Source of the DNA: Gammaproteobacteria bacterium
GTDB lineage: Bacteria; Pseudomonadota; Gammaproteobacteria; Chromatiales; Chromatiaceae
Assembly: GCA_020445255.1 (NCBI GenBank)
Contig: JAGRGY010000026.1
Span: 30,219-94,218 of the forward strand
DNA length: 64,000 nt
Direction of reading: 5' to 3'
The translations under genes were made by a program, and so were the position numbers. Every line of letters begins with the position of its first letter. Position 1 is the first letter of the stretch. Shown here piece after piece: positions 1-8,130 of this stretch. The notes under the pieces are model-generated. The model had not been told where the DNA came from and searched no databases. It was given only the letters and a program-made list of their open reading frames with translations.

Positions 1-1050
1 GTCCAATCGCGCACAGGCGATCTGGACGGTGCGCAGGCGACGATGGAGCGGCTGCTTGAAAAGGTGCCTGAAAGTGCTGTGGCACAACAGGTAATCGCCA
101 AGATCCAGATGTCGGAAAGGGATTGGGTGGGGCTCGCGGAACGCGGCAACAAGATCAAGGCCCAGAATCCCGATCACCCGCTTGGCTACTATCTCGAGGG
201 GCTTGCGATGCAACAGCAGGGCAAGCACGCCGAAGCTATTGTGTTGTTCGACCAGGCGTTGGAACGCAAGGCCGACGCGCTCGAACCCCTGATCGCGTCT
301 GTGCGCAGCCAACTTGCGTTGGGACAGGCTGCACAGGCGCAGGAGCGCTTGGAGGGCTTTCTCAAGGACAAGCCGGATAACCTCGTGGCATTGACGATCC
401 TCGGCGACATTTACCTCGCCGGCGGTTCGATCGAAAAGGCCATGCGGGTATTGAATGACGCCGTGCGCTATCACCCGGCATCGCCTCGAGCCTACCTGCG
501 CCTGGCGCAGGTTCAGCTTGGGAAGGGGGATCGTGCCGGGGCCCGTAAGACCCTGGAAAAAGGGGTTGGCGCCACGGACAGCAATGCCCTGTTGGCAATG
601 GAGCTGGCCAACCTCGTCGCGGCAATGGGTGACCGCGAAGCGGCAATCAAGCTGTACGACGACGTGATCACGAGAAACCCTGAGGCGCTCGGTCCGGTAA
701 ACAACCTGGCGATGCTGCTTGCGACCGATTCTGCGAACCAGTCTGAACTCGATCGGGCGTTGGAACTCACTGCGCGTCTGAAGGATTCGAATCTGCCGGC
801 ATTTCTGGATACCGTCGGCTGGGTGCATTACCTGCGCGGCGAATACGACCTGGCGTTGCCCTTCCTGGAAAAGGCAGTGACCGGTACCCCCGACTCGCCG
901 GAACTGCACTATCACGTCGGCATGACGTACGCAAAACTCGGCCGGGTGGATGATTCCCGCGAACATCTCGCCGTTGCCGCGTCGGCGCAGAACTTCCCGC
1001 TGCGCGAAGAGGCGCAACGAACATTGACGACGATGGGGTCGGGCGGCTGA
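1..1050 (+). CDS. TPR-repeat protein, PrsT-like, 5' end outside the window
   Basis: The reading frame is open from the first base (codon 1 is GTC), so the gene starts upstream; the first ATG at 43 is internal. About 350 residues are visible, built almost wholly of tetratricopeptide repeats with typical positions such as GYYLEGLAMQQQGKHAEAI and AYLRLAQVQLGKGDRAGA. The last third (NNLAMLLA, then DTVGWVHYLRGEYDLALPFL) matches the way PEP-CTERM-system TPR lipoproteins (PrsT) end. The next gene is a VPLPA-CTERM protein, which supports a role in an exosortase/exopolysaccharide locus lying mostly left of the window. The lipoprotein signal that would decide the assignment is not visible. Another periplasmic TPR protein is possible. 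Confidence 0.75.
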   Translation, partial: VQSRTGDLDGAQATMERLLEKVPESAVAQQVIAKIQMSERDWVGLAERGNKIKAQNPDHPLGYYLEGLAMQQQGKHAEAIVLFDQALERKADALEPLIASVRSQLALGQAAQAQERLEGFLKDKPDNLVALTILGDIYLAGGSIEKAMRVLNDAVRYHPASPRAYLRLAQVQLGKGDRAGARKTLEKGVGATDSNALLAMELANLVAAMGDREAAIKLYDDVITRNPEALGPVNNLAMLLATDSANQSELDRALELTARLKDSNLPAFLDTVGWVHYLRGEYDLALPFLEKAVTGTPDSPELHYHVGMTYAKLGRVDDSREHLAVAASAQNFPLREEAQRTLTTMGSGG

Positions 1051-1222
1051 CCAGGTAGCGGTCTGCTGAAACAGGTTTGGCGGCTTGCGATTCGCCAATC
1101 GGTTGGGACGATTTGCCGCGGGGTACCATGGAGAAGTGAAGTGGTGCCTCGCACTGACGGAAAATTTTACACTCGCTAGCAAGTGGTTTTTGTAAACTAT
1201 TGTATTTTAATCGGTTTTTTTG

Positions 1223-1240
1223 AGGGCTTGGTTTTTGCTT
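1223..1240 (+). promoter_or_regulatory. Sigma-54 type -24/-12 promoter candidate for the VPLPA-CTERM gene
   Basis: GGC at 1225-1227 and TTGCT at 1235-1239 put the invariant GG and GC dinucleotides 12 bases apart, the spacing of RpoN promoters. The middle part departs from consensus. Transcription would start near 1250, leaving a leader of about 120 bases. PEP-CTERM genes are known in some bacteria to be controlled by the PrsK/PrsR sigma-54 system, which fits. I see no obvious paired enhancer-binding sites. Confidence 0.4.
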
Positions 1241-1289
1241 ACTCAGACCGGGGGCTGGTGTTTGTCCAGGTGTGAGTAATGTTAAGTGA

Positions 1290-1356
1290 GTCGCAACTTT
1301 ACACCTAGATTGCGACAAGACTCATTGCTGTTCCAATCAACGCAATCGAAATTGCG
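1290..1356 (+). promoter_or_regulatory. Structured 5' leader with two inverted repeats
   Basis: Two inverted repeats lie between the sigma-54-like promoter and the VPLPA-CTERM start. GTCGCAA at 1290-1296 pairs with TTGCGAC at 1310-1316. CGCAAT at 1341-1346 pairs with ATTGCG at 1351-1356 around a CGAA tetraloop. The second hairpin ends four bases before the Shine-Dalgarno AGGAGG at 1361-1366. GCAA/TTGC cores occur in both repeats, so alternative pairings are possible. The rest of 1051-1371 holds no open frame I would call a gene. Confidence 0.35.
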
Positions 1357-1371
1357 ATCCAGGAGGAAAGC

Positions 1372-2097
1372 ATGTCGGGGAATTGGGTGCGTCGGGGTCT
1401 GCTGGCGGCCTTGTTGACCGTCGGCTATGTGGGAACTACTGCTGCTGCGGTCGTCGAATACACCGGGCAGACCGTCAAATACGTCTTCGATACCGGTGGC
1501 AGCTCGATCGATGACTATCTGGATCTCTATGCCAGTGCACACGTGCTGCCCGGAACGGATACGCTGCGGTTGACGCCCGACGGCTGGATCGCCCTGGCTA
1601 CGTTCGGTGCCTCGGGCAATTCAATAGACTTCAGCAACGATACGCTCACCTTCAGCGTCGTCTCGTTGGACAGCAACACGGCGATCGAATCGGTGTCGCT
1701 TTCCGGGGGCGGTGACTACTATCGGGTCGGTGGGTTTGTCGGCGTGGGTGGCGAGTTGCGCGTGAATTCTACCGATGTGGCCGGAATTACCGCCGGTGAT
1801 TTCTCGACCAGTTCCACGATCGACAATCTTGTAACGACCCAATGGTTCGAACAGGCGAGCCTTGGCGGCTACAACGATGCGTCGTTGGTGGTCACGGTGG
1901 AAAACCTGCTTTCGGCTGGAATTGTCGACTTCGTTAACGGTGAAGTCGTGACGACGGGCATACTTGCCTTCATCGAGAAGAAGTTCGTGGATATCTCTGT
2001 CGGGACGACGACCGTGCCGATCCCGGCCGGGGCGCTGCTGATGGCGTCAGCGGTCGCAGGCCTCGGATTCGTACGTCGACGCCGCCGCGACGCGTAA
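1372..2097 (+). CDS. VPLPA-CTERM sorting domain-containing secreted protein
   Basis: 241 residues. The start has a strong AGGAGG five bases upstream. An N-terminal signal peptide (MSGNWVRRGLLAALLTVGYV and following Ala residues) is followed by a Gly/Ser/Thr/Asp-rich, cysteine-free body predicted to be mostly beta strand. Residues 215-241 form the sorting signal: VPIPAG, a hydrophobic span, then five arginines. This is the VPLPA variant of PEP-CTERM, recognised by exosortases, which process such proteins at the inner membrane for surface display alongside exopolysaccharide. The body matches no family I recognise. The neighbouring TPR gene and sigma-54-like promoter fit a PEP-CTERM regulon. Confidence 0.85.
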   Translation: MSGNWVRRGLLAALLTVGYVGTTAAAVVEYTGQTVKYVFDTGGSSIDDYLDLYASAHVLPGTDTLRLTPDGWIALATFGASGNSIDFSNDTLTFSVVSLDSNTAIESVSLSGGGDYYRVGGFVGVGGELRVNSTDVAGITAGDFSTSSTIDNLVTTQWFEQASLGGYNDASLVVTVENLLSAGIVDFVNGEVVTTGILAFIEKKFVDISVGTTTVPIPAGALLMASAVAGLGFVRRRRRDA

Positions 2098-2138
2098 CAT
2101 CGACGTAGTCGCCCTTTCAGAGACAGTTCGTTTGAACG

Positions 2139-2162
2139 AGGCCATGCCACCGTGCATGGCCT
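2139..2162. terminator. Hairpin between convergent genes
   Basis: AGGCCATGC (2139-2147) and GCATGGCCT (2154-2162) form a perfect 9-bp stem with a 6-base loop, between the end of the VPLPA-CTERM gene and the end of the convergent TlpA-like gene. Neither side has a clean T run (TTGTCGTCT on the plus side), so termination is likely but not certain. Confidence 0.5.
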
Positions 2163-2219
2163 TGTCGTCTCTGCCGCCGCCAGATCCGGAATGTCTCTTC
2201 GCCCTGGTCGGTCCCGGAC

Positions 2220-2789
2220 TCATTTCCCGCTCGCCTGCTGCGGTCCGACTGCGCCTCTCGACAGCGAGCGAATCGCTTCGATCACATCGGCATCGTTCCA
2301 GTCGACGGTGCCGATCACGGCGAACCTCACGTTGCCTTCCGGATCGACCAGGTAGCTCGTTGGCAGCACCTGCACACCCCAGCGCTCGAATTCCCGGCTG
2401 TCCCGGTCGAGCAGGACCGGAAAATCCATATGCAGCTGGTGCGCAATCGTCTGCACGCGGCGGTCGGCTTCGCCGACATTGATCCCGAGAACCAGGAACG
2501 ACTCGTCCTGCAGCGTCTGCTGCAGGCGGACGAGATCCGGCATCTCGCGGATGCAGGGCGTACACCAGCTTGCCCAGAAGTTGACGAGTATCGTCTGTCC
2601 GTGGAATTCGCCGAGCGTGCGCGTGCGGCCGTCGAGATCCGGCAGATCGATTTCGGCACGCAGTCCCGGCGGCAGCGCCTGCAGTTGCCCGGCAGCCAGC
2701 GCGCTGGCGAACGGCATCGACATGGCCAGGGCCAAGGCCAGGATCCACGATGCAGGAATCCTACTGCTGGTTCTGCGCGCGTCGCTCAT
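2220..2789 (-). CDS. TlpA/ResA-family periplasmic thiol-disulfide oxidoreductase
   Basis: 189 residues from the ATG at 2789. An N-terminal signal or anchor (about residues 10-33: PASWILALALAMSMPFASA) precedes a thioredoxin fold. The active site is FWASWCTPC with the redox pair Cys-x-x-Cys, and the cis-proline region is QVLPTSYLVDPEG. This is the TlpA/ResA pattern of membrane-tethered reductases that act in cytochrome c maturation or on periplasmic thiols. The frame stays open upstream of 2789, but the extra residues are Arg-rich and lack a signal, so the start at MSDARR is preferred. It stands alone, convergent with the VPLPA-CTERM gene. Its substrate is not evident. Confidence 0.85.
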   Translation of the reverse strand: MSDARRTSSRIPASWILALALAMSMPFASALAAGQLQALPPGLRAEIDLPDLDGRTRTLGEFHGQTILVNFWASWCTPCIREMPDLVRLQQTLQDESFLVLGINVGEADRRVQTIAHQLHMDFPVLLDRDSREFERWGVQVLPTSYLVDPEGNVRFAVIGTVDWNDADVIEAIRSLSRGAVGPQQASGK

Positions 2790-3142
2790 GTCGGCCCACT
2801 CTGTTTGCAGGATCTGCACCCCTGATCTTTTTATCTTAGCGCGCGCCGGCCGCGCGAAGCCGCTGCATGAAGGGTTTTGGAGTCTCACCGTCGCCGTTCG
2901 TCGATCGACGTCCAGAGGCCGCCAATGGCGCCGGGCGTGCGAATGGCCCCGTGCGCGGTCGCTTGCGTCCAATGTGCGCCTGTGGAACGAGGTGGATAGT
3001 TCCTGCGACGCCGCCTGCCGGTCTGGCCGGCTTCCTTCCGCGGACCGATTCGCGCAGAATTGCGCGACGGATCGATGCCCTCGCTGTCGCGTCCTGCTTC
3101 ACGGCGGGCGTCGGCGCCCGACAACAATGATGGAACCTCCGA
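2790..3142. other. Intergenic stretch, no gene supported
   Basis: 353 bases between the divergent TlpA-like and APS kinase genes. A T-rich patch (CTTTTTATCTTAGC, about 2826-2839) contains TAAGAT on the minus strand, a possible -10 for the TlpA-like gene, without a matching -35. Open frames here have Arg/Ala/Pro-rich composition typical of non-coding GC-rich DNA and no ribosome binding site. Confidence 0.5.
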
Positions 3143-4864
3143 ATGTTCAAACGAGTTGATTACCACGGTGGCGAGACGCCTCCTTCGCTGGTGGTGGCGC
3201 CCGAGCGCGCCGAGGACGTGAAATCGGCGGCGGCCGGGGTGGCGTCGCTCACATTGAACCAGCGCCAGTTGTGTGACCTGGAACTGCTGATGAGCGGTGC
3301 CTTCGCACCACTGTCCGGCTTCATGAACCAAGAGACCTACGATTCGGTCGTCGAGCGCCTGGGCCTGCCCGACGGCACGCTGTGGACGATACCGATCGTG
3401 CTCGACGTGACCGAGGCGTTCGCCGAGAAGTTGCAGCCGGGCGCACAGATCGCCTTGCGTGATACCGAGGGATTCATGCTGGCGATGTTGGATGTGTCGG
3501 ACGTCTGGCATCCCGACAGGACCCGCGAGGCCGAGTTGGTGTACGGCACGTCCGACGCCGGCCATCCCGGTGTGCGCTACCTGAACGAGACGGTCAATCC
3601 GGTCTACGTCGGCGGGCGTGTGCAGGGCGTCGAACCGCCGGCCCATTACGACTTCATGGGGTTGTGGGATACCCCCGCCGGCATGCGTGCCGCGTTCGAG
3701 AACCTGGGGTGGCGGCGCGTGGTGGCGTTTCAGACCAACAAGGTGGTGCACCGTCTGCAGCGCGAGGTGGCGGTCAACGTCGCGCGCTCGCTGCAGGCCA
3801 ACCTGCTGCTGCATCCGGCAGTCGGCAGCCATATGCCGGGCGATCTGCAGGTCTATGCACGTGTGCATTGCTACAAGGCGGTGCGGCGCTACTTCCCGGA
3901 GGGTCTTATGCGGCTGTCGCTGCTGCCACTCGCATCGCGTGTGGCTGGACCGCGCGAGGCACTGTGGCATGCGATCGTGCACCAGAACTATGGCTGCACC
4001 GATTTCATCGTCGGCCCCAAGCACGCGAATCCGCCGCCGCGGCCCGATGGCTCCCGCTTTTACGACGCCGACGACTCGCGCGCGCTGATCGATGCGCACA
4101 GCGCTCGACTGCAGATCAATGTCGTGCACAGCGAACCGCACGGTTATGTCGCTGCGGAAAATGCGTTCATGCCCGTCGCGCAGGCACGCGAGCAGGGACA
4201 GGAGGTGCTGCAGTACACGGATTCGCAGCTCAGGCGCGACCTGGTCGCCGGCAAGAATCCGCCGGGCTGGTTCTCCTATCCCGAGGTGTACGAAGAGCTG
4301 CGGCACGTGTATCCGCCGCGCAGCCGGCAGGGGTTCACGCTGTTCTTCACCGGACTGTCCGGGTCGGGCAAGTCGACGCTGGCGAAGATCCTCTACGGCA
4401 AGCTCGTCGAAGGCGGGCGGCGCCCCGTCACGCTCCTCGACGGTGATGTCGTGCGCCAGAATCTGTCGAGCGAGCTGGGTTTCTCGCGTGCCCACCGGGA
4501 CCTGAACATCCGCCGCATCGGTTTCGTCGCCAACGAGATCACCAAGAACGGGGGGATCGCCATCTGCGCACCGATCGCCCCGTACCGCCAGACCCGGCGT
4601 TTCGTCCGGGAATCGATCGAGCAGCATGGCGGCTTCGTCGAAATCCATGTCGCGACACCACTGGCCGAATGTGAGAGCCGGGACAGGAAAGGGCTGTATG
4701 CCAAGGCGCGCCAGGGACTGATTCCCGAGTTCACCGGGATCAGCGACCCCTACGAGGAGCCGGAAAACGCCGAGCTGGTGATCGACACGTCGGACATGTC
4801 ACCGATGGAATCGGCGCAGGTGGCCTTCCTGTATCTGCTCAAAGAGGGCTACATCGAAACCTGA
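3143..4864 (+). CDS. Two-domain APS kinase with degenerate ATP sulfurylase-like N-terminus
   Basis: 573 residues. Residues 1-390 have the ATP sulfurylase fold (LMSGAFAPLSGFM, AGPREALWHAIV), but its catalytic motifs are altered: the usual QTRNPxHRxH reads QTNKVVHRLQ (197-206) and GRDHAGPG reads GPKHANPP (291-298). Residues 395-573 are APS kinase with all expected motifs: P-loop GLSGSGKS (404-411), DGDVVRQNL (433 on), and the lid and substrate region around RDRKGLYAKARQG. The likely reaction is ATP + APS to PAPS + ADP in the cytosol. From memory, the Thiobacillus denitrificans homologue was shown structurally to be an APS kinase lacking sulfurylase activity. PAPS would serve the sulfotransferases encoded at 39.5 and 52.2 kb. 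Automatic annotation would call it bifunctional; I doubt that. Confidence 0.88.
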   Translation: MFKRVDYHGGETPPSLVVAPERAEDVKSAAAGVASLTLNQRQLCDLELLMSGAFAPLSGFMNQETYDSVVERLGLPDGTLWTIPIVLDVTEAFAEKLQPGAQIALRDTEGFMLAMLDVSDVWHPDRTREAELVYGTSDAGHPGVRYLNETVNPVYVGGRVQGVEPPAHYDFMGLWDTPAGMRAAFENLGWRRVVAFQTNKVVHRLQREVAVNVARSLQANLLLHPAVGSHMPGDLQVYARVHCYKAVRRYFPEGLMRLSLLPLASRVAGPREALWHAIVHQNYGCTDFIVGPKHANPPPRPDGSRFYDADDSRALIDAHSARLQINVVHSEPHGYVAAENAFMPVAQAREQGQEVLQYTDSQLRRDLVAGKNPPGWFSYPEVYEELRHVYPPRSRQGFTLFFTGLSGSGKSTLAKILYGKLVEGGRRPVTLLDGDVVRQNLSSELGFSRAHRDLNIRRIGFVANEITKNGGIAICAPIAPYRQTRRFVRESIEQHGGFVEIHVATPLAECESRDRKGLYAKARQGLIPEFTGISDPYEEPENAELVIDTSDMSPMESAQVAFLYLLKEGYIET

Positions 4865-4964
4865 CCGCCGGCGCTGCATGCGCCGGTCCGGTGGGCGGTC
4901 TGCCGACGCTGCGCGAAGGGTTGTGCCTGCTGCGGGACGGCGTCGTGTGTCGGGCAAAAAACTG

Positions 4965-4985
4965 AAGCCGGCATATAGCCGGCTT
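4965..4985. terminator. GC-rich hairpin after the APS kinase gene
   Basis: AAGCCGGC (4965-4972), loop ATATA, GCCGGCTT (4978-4985): a perfect 8-bp stem 100 bases after the stop codon. The plus side lacks a T run. The minus side has six T residues shortly beyond the stem (complement of the A run at 4956-4961), so it would terminate better leftward. Confidence 0.4.
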
Positions 4986-5063
4986 GCAATGGCCCCGAGG
5001 GGTGTCCCTGCTTACTTTGTTGTTGTTTCTTGTTGTTGTTATCCGTATCTGTGCATCAATTGG

Positions 5064-5085
5064 GCCATATCGAAATATGGCTTTT
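5064..5085 (+). terminator. Rho-independent terminator candidate
   Basis: GCCATAT (5064-5070), tetraloop CGAA, ATATGGC (5075-5081), followed by TTTTG. A compact 7-bp hairpin with a short U tract on the plus strand. It could end the APS kinase transcript, or a short non-coding transcript from the 4.87-5.09 kb gap. Just before it, 5018-5040 is a TTG/TTC triplet-rich tract unlike the surroundings. Confidence 0.55.
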
Positions 5086-5100
5086 GAAACATGTAGTTAT

Positions 5101-5224
5101 GTAATGACTGTCGCATTACCCGTCACGCTCGTGTAAAGGACGCTGACAGGGTTTCGGATTAAGCGCGACGGCTGAACCGTCCTCATCCCGGCCAGCGAAT
5201 ACGTCCCGATACCGCATGGGTATC
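5101..5224 (+). promoter_or_regulatory. Three short inverted repeats upstream of the pnt promoter
   Basis: GTAATG (5101-5106)/CATTAC (5114-5119), GACGG (5167-5171)/CCGTC (5177-5181) and GATACC (5208-5213)/GGTATC (5219-5224). The last ends four bases before the -35 element. Each is perfect but short, and any could be an operator half-site pair. No regulator is recognisable from the sequence. No gene is supported in 4865-5298. Confidence 0.25.
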
Positions 5225-5228
5225 CGTT

Positions 5229-5258
5229 TTGACCCCCGTTGGCTGTTCGGCCGATAAT
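5229..5258 (+). promoter_or_regulatory. Sigma-70 promoter for pntAA-pntAB-pntB
   Basis: -35 TTGACC (5229-5234), 18-base spacer, -10 GATAAT (5253-5258). Each hexamer differs from consensus at one base. Transcription would start near 5265, giving a leader of about 34 bases to the ATG at 5299. Confidence 0.65.
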
Positions 5259-5298
5259 GCCGGGCTGTTTCAACATGGTGCAGACCCAAAAAACGCCA

Positions 5299-6399
5299 AT
5301 GAAGCTCGGCATTCCGAAAGAGACGGTGGCAGGCGAATCGCGCGTCGCGACGACGCCTGAAATTGCGCAAAAGCTGGTTGGCGGCGGCGTCCAGGTGTTG
5401 CTCGAGCGGGGGGCCGGCGAGGCCGCCCATTTCAGCGACCAGACCTATGCCGACGCTGGCGTGACCCTGGCCGATCGTGCCACCGTCCTGGCGGCCGACG
5501 TCGTCGCCAAGGTGCGCAAACCGGACCTCGACGACGTGGCGCTGATGCGCGAGGGCGCGGTGCTGGTCGGGTACGCAGAGACCTGCGGCGATGACCCGGT
5601 CGTCTCAGCGATGCAGGCGCGCGGCATCGCCGTCGTCGCCATGGAACGCATCCCGCGCATCTCGCGGGCCCAGTCGATGGATGCGTTGTCGTCGCAGGGC
5701 AACATTGCCGGCTACCGCGCCATGATCGAGGCGGCCAGCCATTTCGGGCGCTTCGTGCCGGTGATGATGACCTCGGCCGGGTCGGCCAAGCCGGCGCGTG
5801 TCGTGGTGCTCGGCGCCGGTGTCGCCGGCCTGCAGGCGATCGCGACGGCACGGCGTCTCGGCGCCGACGTGCATGCCTACGACGTGCGCCCGGAGACGCG
5901 CGAACAGATCCAGTCGCTCGGTGCCAAGGCGATCGAACTCGACATCGGCGAAGGCGGTTCGGGCGAGGGCGGTTACGCGAAGGAGCTGTCCGACGAGGGC
6001 AAGGCCAGGCAGCAGGCGCTGCTGGCCGACGAGCTCGCCAAGGCGCACATCATCGTCTCCACGGCCATGATCCCGTGCCGGCCGGCGCCGACACTGATCA
6101 CCGAGGACGTCGTCAGTCGCATGCGCGCGGGATCGGTCATCGTCGACCTCGCGGCCGCGACCGGTGGCAACTGCCCGCTGACCGAGGCCGACAAGGTCGT
6201 GGTCAGGCACGGCGTGATCCTGGTCGGCCACACCAACTACCCGTCGATGATGGCGTCGGATGCCAGCGCCTTCTATGCGAAGAACATTGCCAACCTGCTG
6301 GACATCATGTTCGATCGTTCCGGCGATGTGCCGGTGCTGAAGAATCTCGACGACGACGAGATCACGCGCGCGGCCCGGTTGCCGGCGTCCGACGCCTGA
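5299..6399 (+). CDS. pntAA: Proton-translocating NAD(P) transhydrogenase, subunit alpha part 1
   Basis: 366 residues from MKLGIPKE, the conserved start of the family. It is the soluble NAD(H)-binding domain I of the transhydrogenase that couples hydride transfer between NADH and NADP+ to proton flow. Visible landmarks are ESRVATTPE near the start, the RxxRAQSMDALSSQGN region, and the Rossmann nucleotide site VVVLGAGVAGLQAIATARRLG. An upstream in-frame ATG at 5275 is possible, but the promoter would leave it only about ten bases of leader, and neither start has a strong Shine-Dalgarno. The alpha chain is split in two genes, as in Rhodospirillum-type enzymes, followed by pntAB and pntB. Confidence 0.93.
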   Translation: MKLGIPKETVAGESRVATTPEIAQKLVGGGVQVLLERGAGEAAHFSDQTYADAGVTLADRATVLAADVVAKVRKPDLDDVALMREGAVLVGYAETCGDDPVVSAMQARGIAVVAMERIPRISRAQSMDALSSQGNIAGYRAMIEAASHFGRFVPVMMTSAGSAKPARVVVLGAGVAGLQAIATARRLGADVHAYDVRPETREQIQSLGAKAIELDIGEGGSGEGGYAKELSDEGKARQQALLADELAKAHIIVSTAMIPCRPAPTLITEDVVSRMRAGSVIVDLAAATGGNCPLTEADKVVVRHGVILVGHTNYPSMMASDASAFYAKNIANLLDIMFDRSGDVPVLKNLDDDEITRAARLPASDA

Positions 6400-6435
6400 C
6401 GGCGCAGCCCATCGCTTTCCACGGAGGACAAGGTA

Positions 6436-6723
6436 ATGCCCGATACACTGGTCGCCCTTTACGTTTTCGTGCTCGCCTGTTTCATCGGCTACTGGGTGAT
6501 CTGGGGCGTCACGCCGTCGCTGCACACGCCGCTGGTTGCGTTGACCAACGCGATCTCGGGCATCGTCATCGTCGGCGCGCTGCTGGTCACCGGTCTCGAG
6601 TCGGCGGGCGGCGCCGCCGAGGTGATCGGTTTCTTTGCCGTGCTGTTGGCATCGATCAACGTGTTCGGTGGCTTCCTGGTCACGAACCGGATGCTCGCGA
6701 TGTTTCGCAAGAAGAACAAATGA
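6436..6723 (+). CDS. pntAB: Transhydrogenase subunit alpha part 2 (membrane)
   Basis: 95 residues, ATG preceded by GGAGGACAAGG. A small integral membrane protein with three hydrophobic segments ([52 protein letters not shown]) and the family motif [18 protein letters not shown]. It ends in a basic MFRKKNK tail. It forms part of membrane domain II with PntB. It lies 36 bases after pntAA and 6 before pntB, within one operon. Confidence 0.93.
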   Translation: MPDTLVALYVFVLACFIGYWVIWGVTPSLHTPLVALTNAISGIVIVGALLVTGLESAGGAAEVIGFFAVLLASINVFGGFLVTNRMLAMFRKKNK

Positions 6724-6729
6724 GGCCGT

Positions 6730-8130
6730 ATGCAGATCTCCGCTAACCTTCAGGCCGTCGCCTACCTCGTCTCGGCGATCCTGTTCATCCTGTCGCTGAA
6801 AGGGCTCACGCATCCGGCGTCGGCGCGGCGCGGCAACTTCCTCGGCATCGCGGGCATGGCGATCGCCGTGGTCGCGACCTTGCTCGGCAGCGAGGTGCAG
6901 TCTTACGGCTTCATCGTCGCCGGCGTCGTCGTCGGTGGCCTGATCGGCGCGGTGCTGGCGATGCGCGTGCAGATGACGGCGATGCCCCAGCTGGTCGCCG
7001 CGCTACACAGCTTTGTCGGCCTGGCCGCAGTGCTGGTCGCGATCGGCACGTTCCTGAACAAGCGCGATGCCGGCCTGCTCGACGCTGTCCTGATGGGCGA
7101 GCTGTCGGCGGGTGCGATCATCGGCGCGATCACGTTCACCGGTTCGGTGATCGCGTTCGGCAAGCTGCAGGGGCTGATCTCCGGCAAGCCGGTGAAGTTT
7201 CCGATGCAGCACCAGCTCAACGCGGTCATCGCGCTGGTGACGATTGCGCTGGGCGTCCATTTCGCCTCCACCGGCAGCCTCGCGTCGCTGGCGTTGATGA
7301 CACTGCTGGCGCTGGTGCTCGGCGTCACGCTGATCATCCCGATCGGCGGTGCCGACATGCCGGTCATCATCTCGATGCTGAACAGCTACTCCGGGTGGGC
7401 CGCGGCGGCGACCGGTTTCACGCTGCACAACAACCTGCTGATCATTGTCGGCGCGCTGGTCGGGTTCTCCGGTGCGATCCTGTCGTACATCATGTGCAAG
7501 GCGATGAACCGCTCGATCATCAACGTCGTTTTCGGCGGTTTCGGCAGTGAAAGCGCCGCTGGCGCCAGCGCCGGCGCCACGGCGATGGAAAAGGGCGTCA
7601 AGTCCGCGTCGGTCGAGGATGCCGTGTACTGGATGGAGGACGCCAACCGCGTGATCATCGTGCCCGGTTACGGCATGGCAGTGGCGCAGGCGCAGCATGC
7701 CCTGAAGGAACTGATGGAACTGCTCGAGGCCCGGGGCGTCGAGGTCAGGTTCGGGGTCCACCCGGTGGCGGGGCGTATGCCGGGGCACATGAACGTGCTG
7801 CTGGCGGAGGCCGACATCCCTTACGATCACGTCCTCGAGATGGACGAGATCAATCCTGATTTCGCCTCCACCGACGTGACCCTGGTCGTCGGTGCCAACG
7901 ACGTCGTGAACCCGGCTGCCAAGGAGGACGCGTCGAGTCCGATCTACGGCATGCCGATCCTCGAGGCCGGTCGCTCCCGGCAGGTCTACTTCCTCAAGCG
8001 TTCGATGAACCCGGGCTACTCGGGCGTCGACAACCTGCTGTTCTACCAGGACAACACGTCGCTGATCTTCGGTGATGCGAAGGACACGATCGAAGGTATG
8101 GTCACTGCGTTGAAGGGCGGCGGTCACTGA
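6730..8130 (+). CDS. pntB: Transhydrogenase subunit beta
   Basis: 466 residues. The first 270 or so contain about nine membrane segments, with the family landmarks HSFVGLAAVL and IGGADMPVIISMLNSYSGWAAAATGF. The C-terminal NADP(H)-binding domain III begins after the linker at about residue 285 and has VIIVPGYGMAVAQAQHAL, the family nucleotide site, and later DINPDFAS-like (EINPDFASTDVTLVVGANDVVNPAA) residues. Length and motifs are complete. Last gene of the pnt operon; a hairpin follows. Confidence 0.95.
   Translation: MQISANLQAVAYLVSAILFILSLKGLTHPASARRGNFLGIAGMAIAVVATLLGSEVQSYGFIVAGVVVGGLIGAVLAMRVQMTAMPQLVAALHSFVGLAAVLVAIGTFLNKRDAGLLDAVLMGELSAGAIIGAITFTGSVIAFGKLQGLISGKPVKFPMQHQLNAVIALVTIALGVHFASTGSLASLALMTLLALVLGVTLIIPIGGADMPVIISMLNSYSGWAAAATGFTLHNNLLIIVGALVGFSGAILSYIMCKAMNRSIINVVFGGFGSESAAGASAGATAMEKGVKSASVEDAVYWMEDANRVIIVPGYGMAVAQAQHALKELMELLEARGVEVRFGVHPVAGRMPGHMNVLLAEADIPYDHVLEMDEINPDFASTDVTLVVGANDVVNPAAKEDASSPIYGMPILEAGRSRQVYFLKRSMNPGYSGVDNLLFYQDNTSLIFGDAKDTIEGMVTALKGGGH

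Noticed and set aside
2867..3130. An 87-codon frame in the gap before the APS kinase gene
   Set aside because: No ribosome binding site, Arg/Ala/Pro-rich product, no resemblance to a known protein.
3143..4340. Calling the N-terminal half an active ATP sulfurylase
   Set aside because: The nucleotide and sulfate motifs QTRNPxHRxH and GRDHAGPG are not kept.
2885..4648. A 587-codon open frame antisense to the APS kinase gene
   Set aside because: Same mirror effect; low-complexity His/Arg/Gln-rich product, no ribosome binding site, and the sense gene is well supported.
5018..5040. Short tandem repeat or CRISPR-like structure
   Set aside because: Only a TTG/TTC low-complexity tract; no spaced repeats here or elsewhere in the window.
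4878..5087. A 69-codon frame after the APS kinase gene
   Set aside because: It runs through two hairpins and the TTG-rich tract (Val/Cys/Tyr run), which looks non-coding.
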